Assembly: GCA_035513655.1 (NCBI GenBank)
Contig: DATKBV010000647.1
Location: 1 to 22,053 of the forward strand
Length of the DNA: 22,053 nucleotides
Reading direction: 5' to 3'
Source: GCA-2726245 sp035513655
Lineage (GTDB): Bacteria; Planctomycetota; Planctomycetia; Pirellulales; Pirellulaceae
Under the pieces are notes generated by a model that was not told the origin of the DNA, made no database searches, and was given only the letters and a program-made list of their open reading frames with translations. A program made the translations under genes and the position numbers. Below are positions 7,267 through 14,751 of the stretch, one piece after another (position 1 is the stretch's first letter; each line of letters starts with the position of its first letter).

Positions 7267-9051
7267 CTACGCGTCCTCCAAATAAAAGACGAGGTCGGTA
7301 AGATTGTCAGAAACTTCTTGGGCTCGGTCAGCATTCCCTGAGGCAACTGCTTCCTGTAGTTTCACGATCAATTCCCGCATCTCGTCGGCGTCTTCGCTCG
7401 GTGCGTTATTGAGTAATCGCCGCGCTTTGGCAAGTAGATCGGCGTAGACGGCAGCCTCGGAGCTGTCACTATCGACCGCAATATCGGAACTCGCGGTGGA
7501 AAGCAACGTCTCGCTGGAAAATGCTTTCTCGCCGGAATCGTTGAACATCGTAGCGAGCTTCGACTTGGCTTCGTCTTGGCTCGAAGCACGGAAGCGCGTG
7601 ATGGCGTTTTCCAAGGTGACTTGCTTTTCCAAGCCGGTCTCTCGTTCGGCCACGGCCACGGTCAAGATGCCATCCAGATTGAGTTGAAATCGCACCAGGA
7701 TTTCACTCCCGGCATCGGCGTCGTCCGCCAATCCTTCCAGCCGCAATTCCCCGACTTTCTCGTTGAACGTGGCATCGTCCTGTTCACCCTGATAGATTTC
7801 GATTAGCGCGGCTTCCTGCCCATCGACGCCGGTGTAATAGATCTCGGAACGAACCGCGGGCAGTGGCGTGTTGCGGTGAATCACGGGCGAGAAGAGCCGG
7901 TTGGTATAACGCCCGTTCAAGTTGCCAACGCAACGGATGCCGAGCGTGTGGGGAGTGATATCGACTAGCACCGGCCCGACATCAACGCCCGCGATCAACG
8001 CGCCTTGTACCGCGGCCCCCATCGCCACGCAGAGATCCGGGTCGACTTCCAAGTGGGGATCGTGCTGTAACTGCTCCTTCAGCAGTTGTCTGACCAGCGG
8101 CGTACGGCTGCTTCCTCCCACCAGAATCACGCGATCAATCTGTTTTGCGGTCAGCTTCGCGTCTTCCAATGCGGCGTCGACGCAGGCGATGGTCTTGTCC
8201 AGCAGCGAACGGATCAAGGCCTCGTAGTCCAACCGGTCAAGCTCCATGTTCAGGTTAAGGGGCGCACCGCTTGTCGTCGCAATGAACTCTTCGGCGATCG
8301 TCGTGAACGCTTCGTCTGACAACCGCTTCTTGGCTTCCTCGACGGCTTGCAAGAGCCTCGATCGAGCGGCGGGAGTCTCGCGCGGGTCGACGCCATGCTC
8401 GTCCTCGAACCGGTCGCATACATAGTTCAGCAGCAATTCGTCAAAGTCATCACCGCCCAGGCGCGTGTCGCCGTGACTGGAGAGGACTTCCACAACGCCC
8501 CGCTCGATTTGCACGATCGAGACGTCGAAGGTACCGCCGCCGAGATCGTACACCAGCAATCGCTCGTTCTTCTCCGAATGCGGTTCGTAGGTGAGCGCGG
8601 CCGCGGTTGGTTCGTTGATAATGCGAACAACTTCCAGCCCCGCCAATTCTCCCGCCTCGCGAGTCGCTTGTCGTTGCTTGTCGTTAAAGAACGCGGGGAC
8701 CGTGATGACCGCCTTCGACAGCGACTGGCCGAGCGCTTGTTCCGCTCGTTCTTTCAAGGTCCGCAAAATCATCGCGGAGACTTCTTGGGGCGAGTACTGG
8801 TGTTCGCCGAGTGTGATTGTTGTCTCGTCACCCATTTGGCGTTTGACCGACTTGACGGTCCGCTCCGGCGCGATCAACGCTTGGTTGCGGGCTTCCTGGC
8901 CGACGAGCAGCCGACCAGCTTGATCGAAGCCGACGACGGAAGGCAGGATCGTTGAACCCGCACCGTCGCGCACGACGGTTGGTTTTCCATCCTGAATCAC
9001 GGACACGACGCTGTTGGTTGTCCCCAAATCGATGCCGAGAATTGTCTCCAT
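7267..9051 (-). CDS. dnaK: Hsp70 family chaperone (divergent DnaK)
   Basis: This is a 594-aa Hsp70, an ATP-driven cytoplasmic chaperone. The nucleotide-binding domain is complete: GIDLGTTNS (6-14), the catalytic Lys at K70, INEPTAAAL (145-153), the phosphate-2 motif DLGGGTFD (169-176), and VGGSSRTP (311-318). The interdomain linker reads VGPVLVDITPHTLGI instead of the usual DVLLLDVTPLSLGI. The beta substrate-binding domain spans about 370-485. The lid is unusual: an acidic, Ser-rich stretch (about 510-535) is followed by only about 60 helical residues, and there is no DnaK-like C-terminal tail. Total length is some 40 residues short of E. coli DnaK. A strong aagga ribosome site precedes the ATG. 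It lies 30 bases after the GrpE gene. This is probably not the housekeeping DnaK but a specialised paralogue, given the atypical partners; that remains inference. Confidence 0.93.
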   Translation of the reverse strand: METILGIDLGTTNSVVSVIQDGKPTVVRDGAGSTILPSVVGFDQAGRLLVGQEARNQALIAPERTVKSVKRQMGDETTITLGEHQYSPQEVSAMILRTLKERAEQALGQSLSKAVITVPAFFNDKQRQATREAGELAGLEVVRIINEPTAAALTYEPHSEKNERLLVYDLGGGTFDVSIVQIERGVVEVLSSHGDTRLGGDDFDELLLNYVCDRFEDEHGVDPRETPAARSRLLQAVEEAKKRLSDEAFTTIAEEFIATTSGAPLNLNMELDRLDYEALIRSLLDKTIACVDAALEDAKLTAKQIDRVILVGGSSRTPLVRQLLKEQLQHDPHLEVDPDLCVAMGAAVQGALIAGVDVGPVLVDITPHTLGIRCVGNLNGRYTNRLFSPVIHRNTPLPAVRSEIYYTGVDGQEAALIEIYQGEQDDATFNEKVGELRLEGLADDADAGSEILVRFQLNLDGILTVAVAERETGLEKQVTLENAITRFRASSQDEAKSKLATMFNDSGEKAFSSETLLSTASSDIAVDSDSSEAAVYADLLAKARRLLNNAPSEDADEMRELIVKLQEAVASGNADRAQEVSDNLTDLVFYLEDA

Positions 9052-9081
9052 ACTGATAATCCTTTCTTAGATAACCGTTTT

Positions 9082-10011
9082 CTAGACAGATGTCTCAAAA
9101 CTTCTTGTGGCTCGGACTTCGGCGAAGCGAATGACGCGACCGTGGTAAGTGTACCCAGGACGGACTTCTTCGAGGACCGTTTCCGGTTTCGCGGTCGGAT
9201 CGTCGATCAGCTCGACGACGGTCATCTTTGCCGGGTCTAATGGCTTTCCCACGCACTCGATGCGGGCGACCCCTTGTTCTTGCATGACTCGTCTCAGCCG
9301 GGCTTGAATCAGTCCATAACCTTCCATGGCGCGATGCAGCGTGTCGCCCATGGCCGCCGAGATTTCTTCCTGGCAGGCGAATTGGACTTGCTGATGCCAA
9401 GGGCGTGAAAGCCAACGCCGCCACTTCGAGAGCTGTTGAAATCGCTGGTCGAGGGCGTCTCGCAAATGCAGGGGCACGGTTTGCATGGCCTGCCGATGGC
9501 TGGCGGTGATCGCTTCCGCGCCGCGAGCGAGTGCTTCATCCAAGTTTGCCAAGGCTTCCGCCAACGGTTTGGCGGCACGCGCGGCGGCTTCTTCCTCGCG
9601 AGATTGCACCGTTTCGAACTGACGGATCGCACTGTTCAAGCCTTGCAGCGACGATTGCACGGCGTCCTCCAAGCCGCGGCCGGACTTGGTATGTAGCTTC
9701 GTTTCATGCCGTAACGCCGTAAAGGCTTCGATCAACTCGATGAATCCGATCGCCGGCAATTCAGGTGCCGGATCGTCAGCCGGATCATCGTCGCGAGGAT
9801 CTTCATTCTCAAACTCATCATTCAATTCGTCCGGTTCATCAAACCGGTCGAGTTCGTCTAACCATGTGGGTTTGTTGAACAAATCCGCGGCAGCCGACGA
9901 CGATGGCGAATCGGATTCCCGTCCTGTGAGCGCAGCCACTTCCTCGCCGGTTTGCGACAGCCAGTCGCGGAAGCGTTGGAGAATGTCTTCGTTTTCCCAC
10001 CAGGTTCGCAT
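9082..10011 (-). CDS. grpE: Enlarged GrpE-type nucleotide exchange factor
   Basis: The protein is about 309 aa from the ATG at 10011; a GTG one codon earlier (10014) is also possible. The last 85-90 residues match the GrpE beta domain (ARIECVGKPLDPAKM, then VLEEVRPGYTYHGRVIRFAEV), which releases ADP from Hsp70. The middle (about 95-190) is strongly helical and suits the GrpE dimeric coiled coil. Unlike standard GrpE (about 200 aa), it has a long N-terminal extension with a Trp-containing helix (RTWWENEDILQRF), then a low-complexity acidic stretch rich in Asp, Glu and Pro (about 50-85), then the segment FTALRHETKLHTKSGRGLED. The ATG overlaps the stop of the J-like gene (TGATG), implying translational coupling. 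It is surely a partner of the adjacent Hsp70. Confidence 0.88.
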   Translation of the reverse strand: MRTWWENEDILQRFRDWLSQTGEEVAALTGRESDSPSSSAAADLFNKPTWLDELDRFDEPDELNDEFENEDPRDDDPADDPAPELPAIGFIELIEAFTALRHETKLHTKSGRGLEDAVQSSLQGLNSAIRQFETVQSREEEAAARAAKPLAEALANLDEALARGAEAITASHRQAMQTVPLHLRDALDQRFQQLSKWRRWLSRPWHQQVQFACQEEISAAMGDTLHRAMEGYGLIQARLRRVMQEQGVARIECVGKPLDPAKMTVVELIDDPTAKPETVLEEVRPGYTYHGRVIRFAEVRATRSFETSV

Positions 10012-10301
10012 CACGATCTCGCCAGAGAAAGCAGCAACGAGCTGGGTAATCGCGTGCGTCGAACGTCAGGCCGCGCGTCGGCGACGATCGACTCGAAGGT
10101 GAACGGTGCGGACACCTCGAACAGGCGGTTTTCAAGACTGACCACGGGATCTCGCAGTCGGTCATACGCTTCACGAATCACAGCAAAGCGTTCGGGCGCA
10201 CGTTCGGGTGGAAACTCGCGCACCAGTTCAAGGTAGCGAGTCCGGATCGTCACATCGTCGGCGGTGCGGCTGACGCCGAGAATTGTGTAGGGATCACTCA
10301 T
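10011..10301 (-). CDS. J-domain-like protein lacking the HPD motif
   Basis: This is a 96-aa protein beginning MSDPYTILGVSRTADD, the classical start of a DnaJ J-domain, and continuing through helix II (IRTRYLELVREF) and helix III (PERFAVIREAYDRLRDP). The loop that should carry His-Pro-Asp reads Pro-Pro-Glu (residues 31-33), so the residues that trigger Hsp70 ATP hydrolysis are absent. The tail (about 53-96) is not a known J-protein C-terminal domain. I chose the ATG at 10301 because an aggaa ribosome site lies about 9 bases upstream and the J-domain begins directly; an upstream in-frame start at 10505 would overlap the end of the TPR gene. Its stop overlaps the grpE start, and hsp70 follows, so it clearly belongs to this chaperone set. 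Whether it stimulates or merely tethers the Hsp70 is open. Confidence 0.85.
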   Translation of the reverse strand: MSDPYTILGVSRTADDVTIRTRYLELVREFPPERAPERFAVIREAYDRLRDPVVSLENRLFEVSAPFTFESIVADARPDVRRTRLPSSLLLSLARS

Positions 10302-10377
10302 CTTGTCACATTCCTGGGGTCGTTTGTTTATCTCACTGTGAACTGTGGCACGTCGTTCAGCGTGCAGGCTGCATCCG

Positions 10378-12963
10378 CTACTCGTCATCGAATGCGAAGT
10401 GCGATTGATTGCTTTGTGGAGTGTGGCCTCGGCGGCGCGATTGCGGTGTTGTCTCGCGAGTTTCCTTGGACTGAGAATTCGATTGAATCGCAAGCCTAAC
10501 CACATCTTCGACGGTCATACCCTTCAGGGCTGCGAGTTTCTTGAGGGCTTCCAGCACAATTGGCGGTGCCACCTTGATTAGCTCATCAACGCCAACGCCC
10601 GGGGGCAGCAGGCCACTCAGATCATCATCGTCGAAGTAGTCGTCATCTTCATCGTAGTCATCGTCGTCGTCTTGCTCGTCGTAGTCATCGTCATCGAATT
10701 CAGAGCCTAGCTTGATCCTTCTCTCTTGGCCAAGAATGTCTTCCAATTGACTGAGCGATTGCCTCGCAAATTCGAGCTGGCCCGGCAACAATGGCAGGGC
10801 CGCTCGTCCGTTGTTCTCGATCGCCGTGCGAAAACAACAAGCCGCGAATTCAACGTTATAGAAGAACGTCCGATGTTGCATCTCGTTGGCTCCCGCGGCA
10901 AACGACAACCGTGGGCTGTTCGGAAACCGTTCCAGTCCCAACGATAACAGTTCACCCAGGAGCGCCCCTTGGCGAGACAACGTAGACAGCCACTCACACA
11001 CTAGCGCGAGATCACTTTCCTCCCAGCGGCCAGCAGTGGCTCGCGTGACATAACCGATAGCGAGGCGTTCCTGGGTCGCTCGGCCCGTGTAATTGATCTG
11101 CCTGGATCTGATCCCGGCGAAGTAACTTGCCAGCCGCCCCGCCGTCTGGCTGGTCGGCCGCATCTTGATGGCATCTTTGTAATATTGATCGAACTCTTTC
11201 CTGACATCCTGCGGCAAGCTGTACCTTGCCGCGATCGCACTCATTTGCAACCAAGCGGCAGTCGGTTCTTCGAGTCTCGACACGGCCATGTCGACAAATT
11301 GATCAGCGGCTTCCCGGTTCTTACCCTTAAACTCGATAGCGGCGGCGATCAGATCCAAAACGAACAGATCAACTTCGGGCGGGCGGACCTTGTGCAGATT
11401 CTGCAACTTGGCGCGGGCTTCGTCCAGTTTGCGATTCTTTGTCAGAAGACGCACGGTTGCTATTTGTTGGGTCCAATCCAACGCCACGCAGTACGGATCG
11501 CGAGGCTTCAATCGCCGCGCGGCCGCCGTATACGGTTCAGCCTTAGCGGGCTCGTCACGCTCGATATAGTACCGCGCGAGCCAAAGCTGCGCGTCGAAGT
11601 CGTCGGGCACACGCTTCAACAACTTCTGGTGAACCGCGGCGGCTTTGTCGACGTCTTCCAGCTCCTCATGAAGCTCCGCCAACTTTCGATAAGCATCCAT
11701 CAGTTGCGGGCAAACCTTGATACTGTGGCAAAGGAATTGGACCGCCGACTTGTAGAGGTCGGCTGTCTCGTCTTGGTCATCATCATCCCACGGGCATGGC
11801 ATTCGCCGCGCATTGTATTTCCCGAACTCAATGAACTTTCGTCCTAATCGCAAGTAGATCAGTCCTTCGGCGATCGTGCGCTCGTCGTCTCGCAAGCAGG
11901 GCAGCTTGTGCATGTCTTGGGCATAAGCCTTCCAGGCACTTTCCACTGCGTTCGCGTTGCCACTGCTGGAACACTCTGCGAACAGTGCCCGAACGCGATG
12001 CCAATTCGGATCGATCTCCGGCGCGGGTAGCAGAGCGGTGAGCCGCCGAAACAGGTTGCCGTTGCCTTCACGTACTGCCCGACGCCAAGCGAGGTCACCA
12101 ATTCGTCGCAAAGTCGCGTCGTGCGTTTTGCCGTGTCGTTGGCAGTAGCGGCGACAATCGGCGAAAAACTTGCTCCATTCGCCACTCCGCCAGGATTCGC
12201 CGAGCGACACAAGTTGTTCGTATGCGTCACCGCCACCAAGCAGTTTCTCAAGCCGTTTGACACTCGTCGCAACATCCACGGCGTCGGTCGGCGAAATGTC
12301 ACCGACCGCTGCCTGCAATGTCCTGGCGATTCGATAAGGCGGCCGAGTGGGATCGAGCCTCTGCCAGTTCGCCGTCGTGCGTTCGCCGTCGCTTTGATAG
12401 AACGCCGTGAGTCCGCGCAAGAACAGCTTCCACTCGCCCAATGGTGATGTGCGCGGTATATCCTTGACCAGAGCAGTCGATCGGTTGTCGTCGTTGGCTT
12501 CAACGGCGGCGAGAGCTTCTCGAACTGCCGCGACCTGAACGGGAATGCCGGCGTGTTCGGGCGGCAAACATTCCCAGTCGAGTACGGCTCGATCGGTCAA
12601 CTGGATGAGCAGTTCGGGCTGTCGTTCGAACAGTGCGGCCACGTCGGCGTTCGGGTCGCCGACCAAAACTTGTAAACGCGGCAGTTGCTGACACACGAAT
12701 TGATCGGTCGGCTTGAACTCGATTAACTCTCGCAGCGCGGCGCGTGCTTCGCTGTTCAACTTCTGTCGCCCGAGTTGTTCGACGCGTTCCACCCATGCGG
12801 ATTCGAGGATCTTGCGGGCAGAGGGTGTTGGCTCGCTACGAAAGGCGACTTTGGCATCCTTCAACGCCGCCTTGGCGTTCCCCTTTGCCAACTCTCGCTC
12901 CGCCCGTTCGAGCAACTGGGAGTTCGACTCACGAGCCTTGCCCTTCCGGTTCTTTTTCGACAT
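10378..12963 (-). CDS. Large TPR-type repeat protein with acidic C-terminal tract
   Basis: This is an 861-aa cytoplasmic protein with no signal peptide. The N-terminus is basic (MSKKNRKGKARE). Most of the chain is alpha-helical with TPR-like units, clearest around 415-500 (for example AAVHQKLLKRVPDDFDAQLW and EPAKAEPYTAAARRLKPRDP). Residues about 756-781 are almost pure Asp with Tyr and Glu. A short helical domain (VDELIKVAPPIVLEALKKLA) and a polar tail follow. I do not recognise a specific family. TPR proteins commonly bind Hsp70 or hold multi-protein complexes. It lies 76 bases upstream of the J-like gene and 114 bases downstream of the 4Fe-4S protein, so it bridges the metabolic and chaperone halves of the cluster. 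No good ribosome site precedes the ATG. The scaffold or adaptor role is inference. Confidence 0.82.
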   Translation of the reverse strand: MSKKNRKGKARESNSQLLERAERELAKGNAKAALKDAKVAFRSEPTPSARKILESAWVERVEQLGRQKLNSEARAALRELIEFKPTDQFVCQQLPRLQVLVGDPNADVAALFERQPELLIQLTDRAVLDWECLPPEHAGIPVQVAAVREALAAVEANDDNRSTALVKDIPRTSPLGEWKLFLRGLTAFYQSDGERTTANWQRLDPTRPPYRIARTLQAAVGDISPTDAVDVATSVKRLEKLLGGGDAYEQLVSLGESWRSGEWSKFFADCRRYCQRHGKTHDATLRRIGDLAWRRAVREGNGNLFRRLTALLPAPEIDPNWHRVRALFAECSSSGNANAVESAWKAYAQDMHKLPCLRDDERTIAEGLIYLRLGRKFIEFGKYNARRMPCPWDDDDQDETADLYKSAVQFLCHSIKVCPQLMDAYRKLAELHEELEDVDKAAAVHQKLLKRVPDDFDAQLWLARYYIERDEPAKAEPYTAAARRLKPRDPYCVALDWTQQIATVRLLTKNRKLDEARAKLQNLHKVRPPEVDLFVLDLIAAAIEFKGKNREAADQFVDMAVSRLEEPTAAWLQMSAIAARYSLPQDVRKEFDQYYKDAIKMRPTSQTAGRLASYFAGIRSRQINYTGRATQERLAIGYVTRATAGRWEESDLALVCEWLSTLSRQGALLGELLSLGLERFPNSPRLSFAAGANEMQHRTFFYNVEFAACCFRTAIENNGRAALPLLPGQLEFARQSLSQLEDILGQERRIKLGSEFDDDDYDEQDDDDDYDEDDDYFDDDDLSGLLPPGVGVDELIKVAPPIVLEALKKLAALKGMTVEDVVRLAIQSNSQSKETRETTPQSRRRGHTPQSNQSHFAFDDE

Positions 12964-13077
12964 GAGCTACATCCATGCATATTTGGTCTGGTCGTTGCGA
13001 CGAACCGCATGCATGCGAGATTGCATTCCTCCGGAAGACCCGGTCGGTCGCACGCAGCGGAGCTCATAAGATAAGAC

Positions 13078-14169
13078 TTAGAGGTCCAACTCGTCCAGCC
13101 CGTCTATCAAGTCGTCCAGTTCATCCCGCGGCTCGTCGGATTTGCCTTCTTGCCGCTTGCGAATTCCGACCGCCATGCCGACCGCATCTCGACCGGCGAG
13201 AACTAATTGTTCATCGCGTTCGAGTGCGGCGATCTCTTCGGCGGTTTTGCCGTCGTCGGGTGCTCCGAAGAGCTTCGAGAGATCGATCTTCAGGCCCACG
13301 AGTCCAACGGGGGCACCCGCAATCGCGGGTGTCTTGTGCTGTGGGAACATGATCGCATTTTCGGGGCAAACGCGACTGCACGCCGGGCAGCCCTTCCGAC
13401 AATTGTCGGGCTGTTCGACCAAAATCGTCTCGACTCGATCGACGCCGTAGACACCGAACAGGCAGAAGTCGATGCACTCCATGCAATTCGTGCAACGGCT
13501 GTAATCGATCACTGGATACCAGCGGCGCCCACCGGTCTCTTCGATGCGAATAACGTCTTTCGGTTGAATGGGCTCGCTGGTTTCTTCGACAGGGCGGCGC
13601 TTGCCGTTTCCATTGCCACCCAGGGCCGTCGTGTTTGTCGGCGTGGCAAACCGCTCCAACTGTTCTGGCTTTGCGGTCCCCTGCAGCCAATCGCCGAGCT
13701 GTACCAGCTTTTGCGTATTCTCTTCCGCGATGCGTTTGATCTCGTCGATATACGGCTGGGCGGTGTCGTGGACTCGCAGGTCGATGCAGTAAATACGGCG
13801 ACTCGGGATCTGCCGCTGATCGATCACACGCTCCTTGTCATCGTCGCGCGCGTCCGTCTCGTCATCTTCTTCATCCTGATCGTCGGCCTTGATGAGCGTC
13901 TGCCCGACTTGGCCGCGGATGTTGTTGCGATCAAGTATCCACCTGGCACCGCGCTCGTACAGCCAAGACATCACGATCAGATTCCCTTTGATGCCGTCCA
14001 ACGCCAAGATGCCGGTTCCGTCCGGCTTCAGATCGTAAAGATTCGGGATCACGGTGACATCGATACCCGGCTCCATGATGAGAGCCGCGACGATATCTTC
14101 TTCCAGCCCGCGTTTCGCGGGGTTCTGGCTTTGTCCTTGGGACACGACGACTGCAATTCGTTTGGCCAT
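13078..14169 (-). CDS. Two-cluster [4Fe-4S] protein with unknown N-terminal domain
   Basis: This is a 363-aa protein. A ferredoxin-like segment binds two [4Fe-4S] clusters by motif: C226-X2-C229-X2-C232-X3-C236, and C257-X3-C261-X2-C264-X3-C268 followed by Pro. The first motif lacks the usual Pro after its last Cys, and the second has a stretched first spacing. The N-terminal 90 residues (MAKRIAVVVSQGQSQNPAKR onward) look like an alpha/beta Rossmann-like domain that I cannot name. Residues 96-112 are a run of Asp and Glu, and the C-terminus is acidic. It is likely cytoplasmic and an electron-transfer partner, for example for the radical SAM protein two genes upstream (inference). The intergenic space before its ATG consists entirely of an inverted repeat, and no Shine-Dalgarno sequence is visible, so its translation may depend on the folding of that repeat. 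Confidence 0.85.
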   Translation of the reverse strand: MAKRIAVVVSQGQSQNPAKRGLEEDIVAALIMEPGIDVTVIPNLYDLKPDGTGILALDGIKGNLIVMSWLYERGARWILDRNNIRGQVGQTLIKADDQDEEDDETDARDDDKERVIDQRQIPSRRIYCIDLRVHDTAQPYIDEIKRIAEENTQKLVQLGDWLQGTAKPEQLERFATPTNTTALGGNGNGKRRPVEETSEPIQPKDVIRIEETGGRRWYPVIDYSRCTNCMECIDFCLFGVYGVDRVETILVEQPDNCRKGCPACSRVCPENAIMFPQHKTPAIAGAPVGLVGLKIDLSKLFGAPDDGKTAEEIAALERDEQLVLAGRDAVGMAVGIRKRQEGKSDEPRDELDDLIDGLDELDL

Positions 14170-14170
14170 A

Positions 14171-14259
14171 GTTGAAAGTGTTCAGTTTTGAGTGTTCAGT
14201 TTTCAGGATAAAAATGCCAGTATTCTCGCTGAACACTGAACACTTCAAACTGAAAACTC
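14171..14259. repeat. Inverted repeat filling the gap between the H-like and 4Fe-4S genes
   Basis: The left arm (about 14171-14206) contains gtgttcagttttgagtgttc and the right arm (about 14229-14259) contains ctgaacactgaacacttc. They are imperfect reverse complements over about 31 bases, with a loop of about 22 bases. Each arm is itself built from repeated gttcagt-type units. The element runs from 1 base beyond the start codon of the 4Fe-4S gene into the stop codon of the H-like gene. A second copy lies at 20627-20709. Such units are, from memory, abundant in planctomycete intergenic regions. Confidence 0.8.
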
Positions 14260-14722
14260 ATTCGTTCAATTGTCCTTTGATGGTTCGTTGCGTCACATCC
14301 CAAACCGCTTCGAGATGATGGATATACTCGTCGGGAGAAAGCAGATTGTCGCCGTTTCCTTCGATATCGAACAACCAACCGCCATCGTACTTGTCCACGT
14401 TAATCGTCGAAGGATCGGACAGCAGAGCCTCGTTGAGTTGAACCAGTCGACCCGCCATCGGCGAGTATAACGCACTCTCGGCCTTCTTGCTTTCGATCGC
14501 TCCCAGCTCTTGTTTTTCCTTCAGCAGGGTGCCTTCCTCGACGGCCCATTCGAGAAAATAGACATCCTGCAACAACCGCACCGCATAGGCCGTGAAACCA
14601 AAGCGGCAGACGCCATCATCTCGTTTCATGCCCCACATGTGGTTCTTGGCATAGTGTCGATCGGTGGGAAAGCTCGCCGCAAATTCTCCCATCATGAATG
14701 TTAGTATGTCTGGCTCCTTCAT
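14258..14722 (-). CDS. GcvH-like lipoyl-domain protein
   Basis: This is a 154-aa protein with the glycine cleavage H-protein fold. It shows KNHMWGMKRDDGVCRFGFTA (H-protein E-H-x-W region), then VYFLEWAVEEGT, and the lipoylation motif ESKKA (77-81) in GAIESKKAESALYSP, where K80 aligns with the lipoyl-lysine. The C-terminal half (GWLFDIEG) also fits. It has an N-terminal extension of about 25 residues and a longer C-terminal helix than classical GcvH (about 125-130 aa). No GcvT, GcvP or dihydrolipoamide dehydrogenase lies nearby. It sits 29 bases downstream of a radical SAM gene and upstream of a 4Fe-4S protein. It could therefore carry a lipoyl or acyl group for the cluster enzymes rather than serve glycine cleavage; that is inference. 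Lipoate-binding H-like proteins with non-glycine roles are known in sulfur oxidation (LbpA). Confidence 0.85.
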   Translation of the reverse strand: MKEPDILTFMMGEFAASFPTDRHYAKNHMWGMKRDDGVCRFGFTAYAVRLLQDVYFLEWAVEEGTLLKEKQELGAIESKKAESALYSPMAGRLVQLNEALLSDPSTINVDKYDGGWLFDIEGNGDNLLSPDEYIHHLEAVWDVTQRTIKGQLNE

Positions 14723-14751
14723 TTTCCCGAAGCACTATTGTAGTTGGCCAC

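Noticed and set aside
12964..13077. Palindrome gcatgcatgc-type element upstream of the TPR gene
   Set aside because: It is a very short palindrome with no stem extension and no similarity to the other repeats in the window.
13207..14175. 322-aa plus-strand open frame
   Set aside because: It is antisense to the 4Fe-4S gene, whose cysteine motifs and context are convincing; long antisense frames are expected at this GC content.
14258..14722. Glycine cleavage system
   Set aside because: Only an H-like protein is present; there is no aminomethyltransferase, glycine decarboxylase or dihydrolipoamide dehydrogenase in the window.
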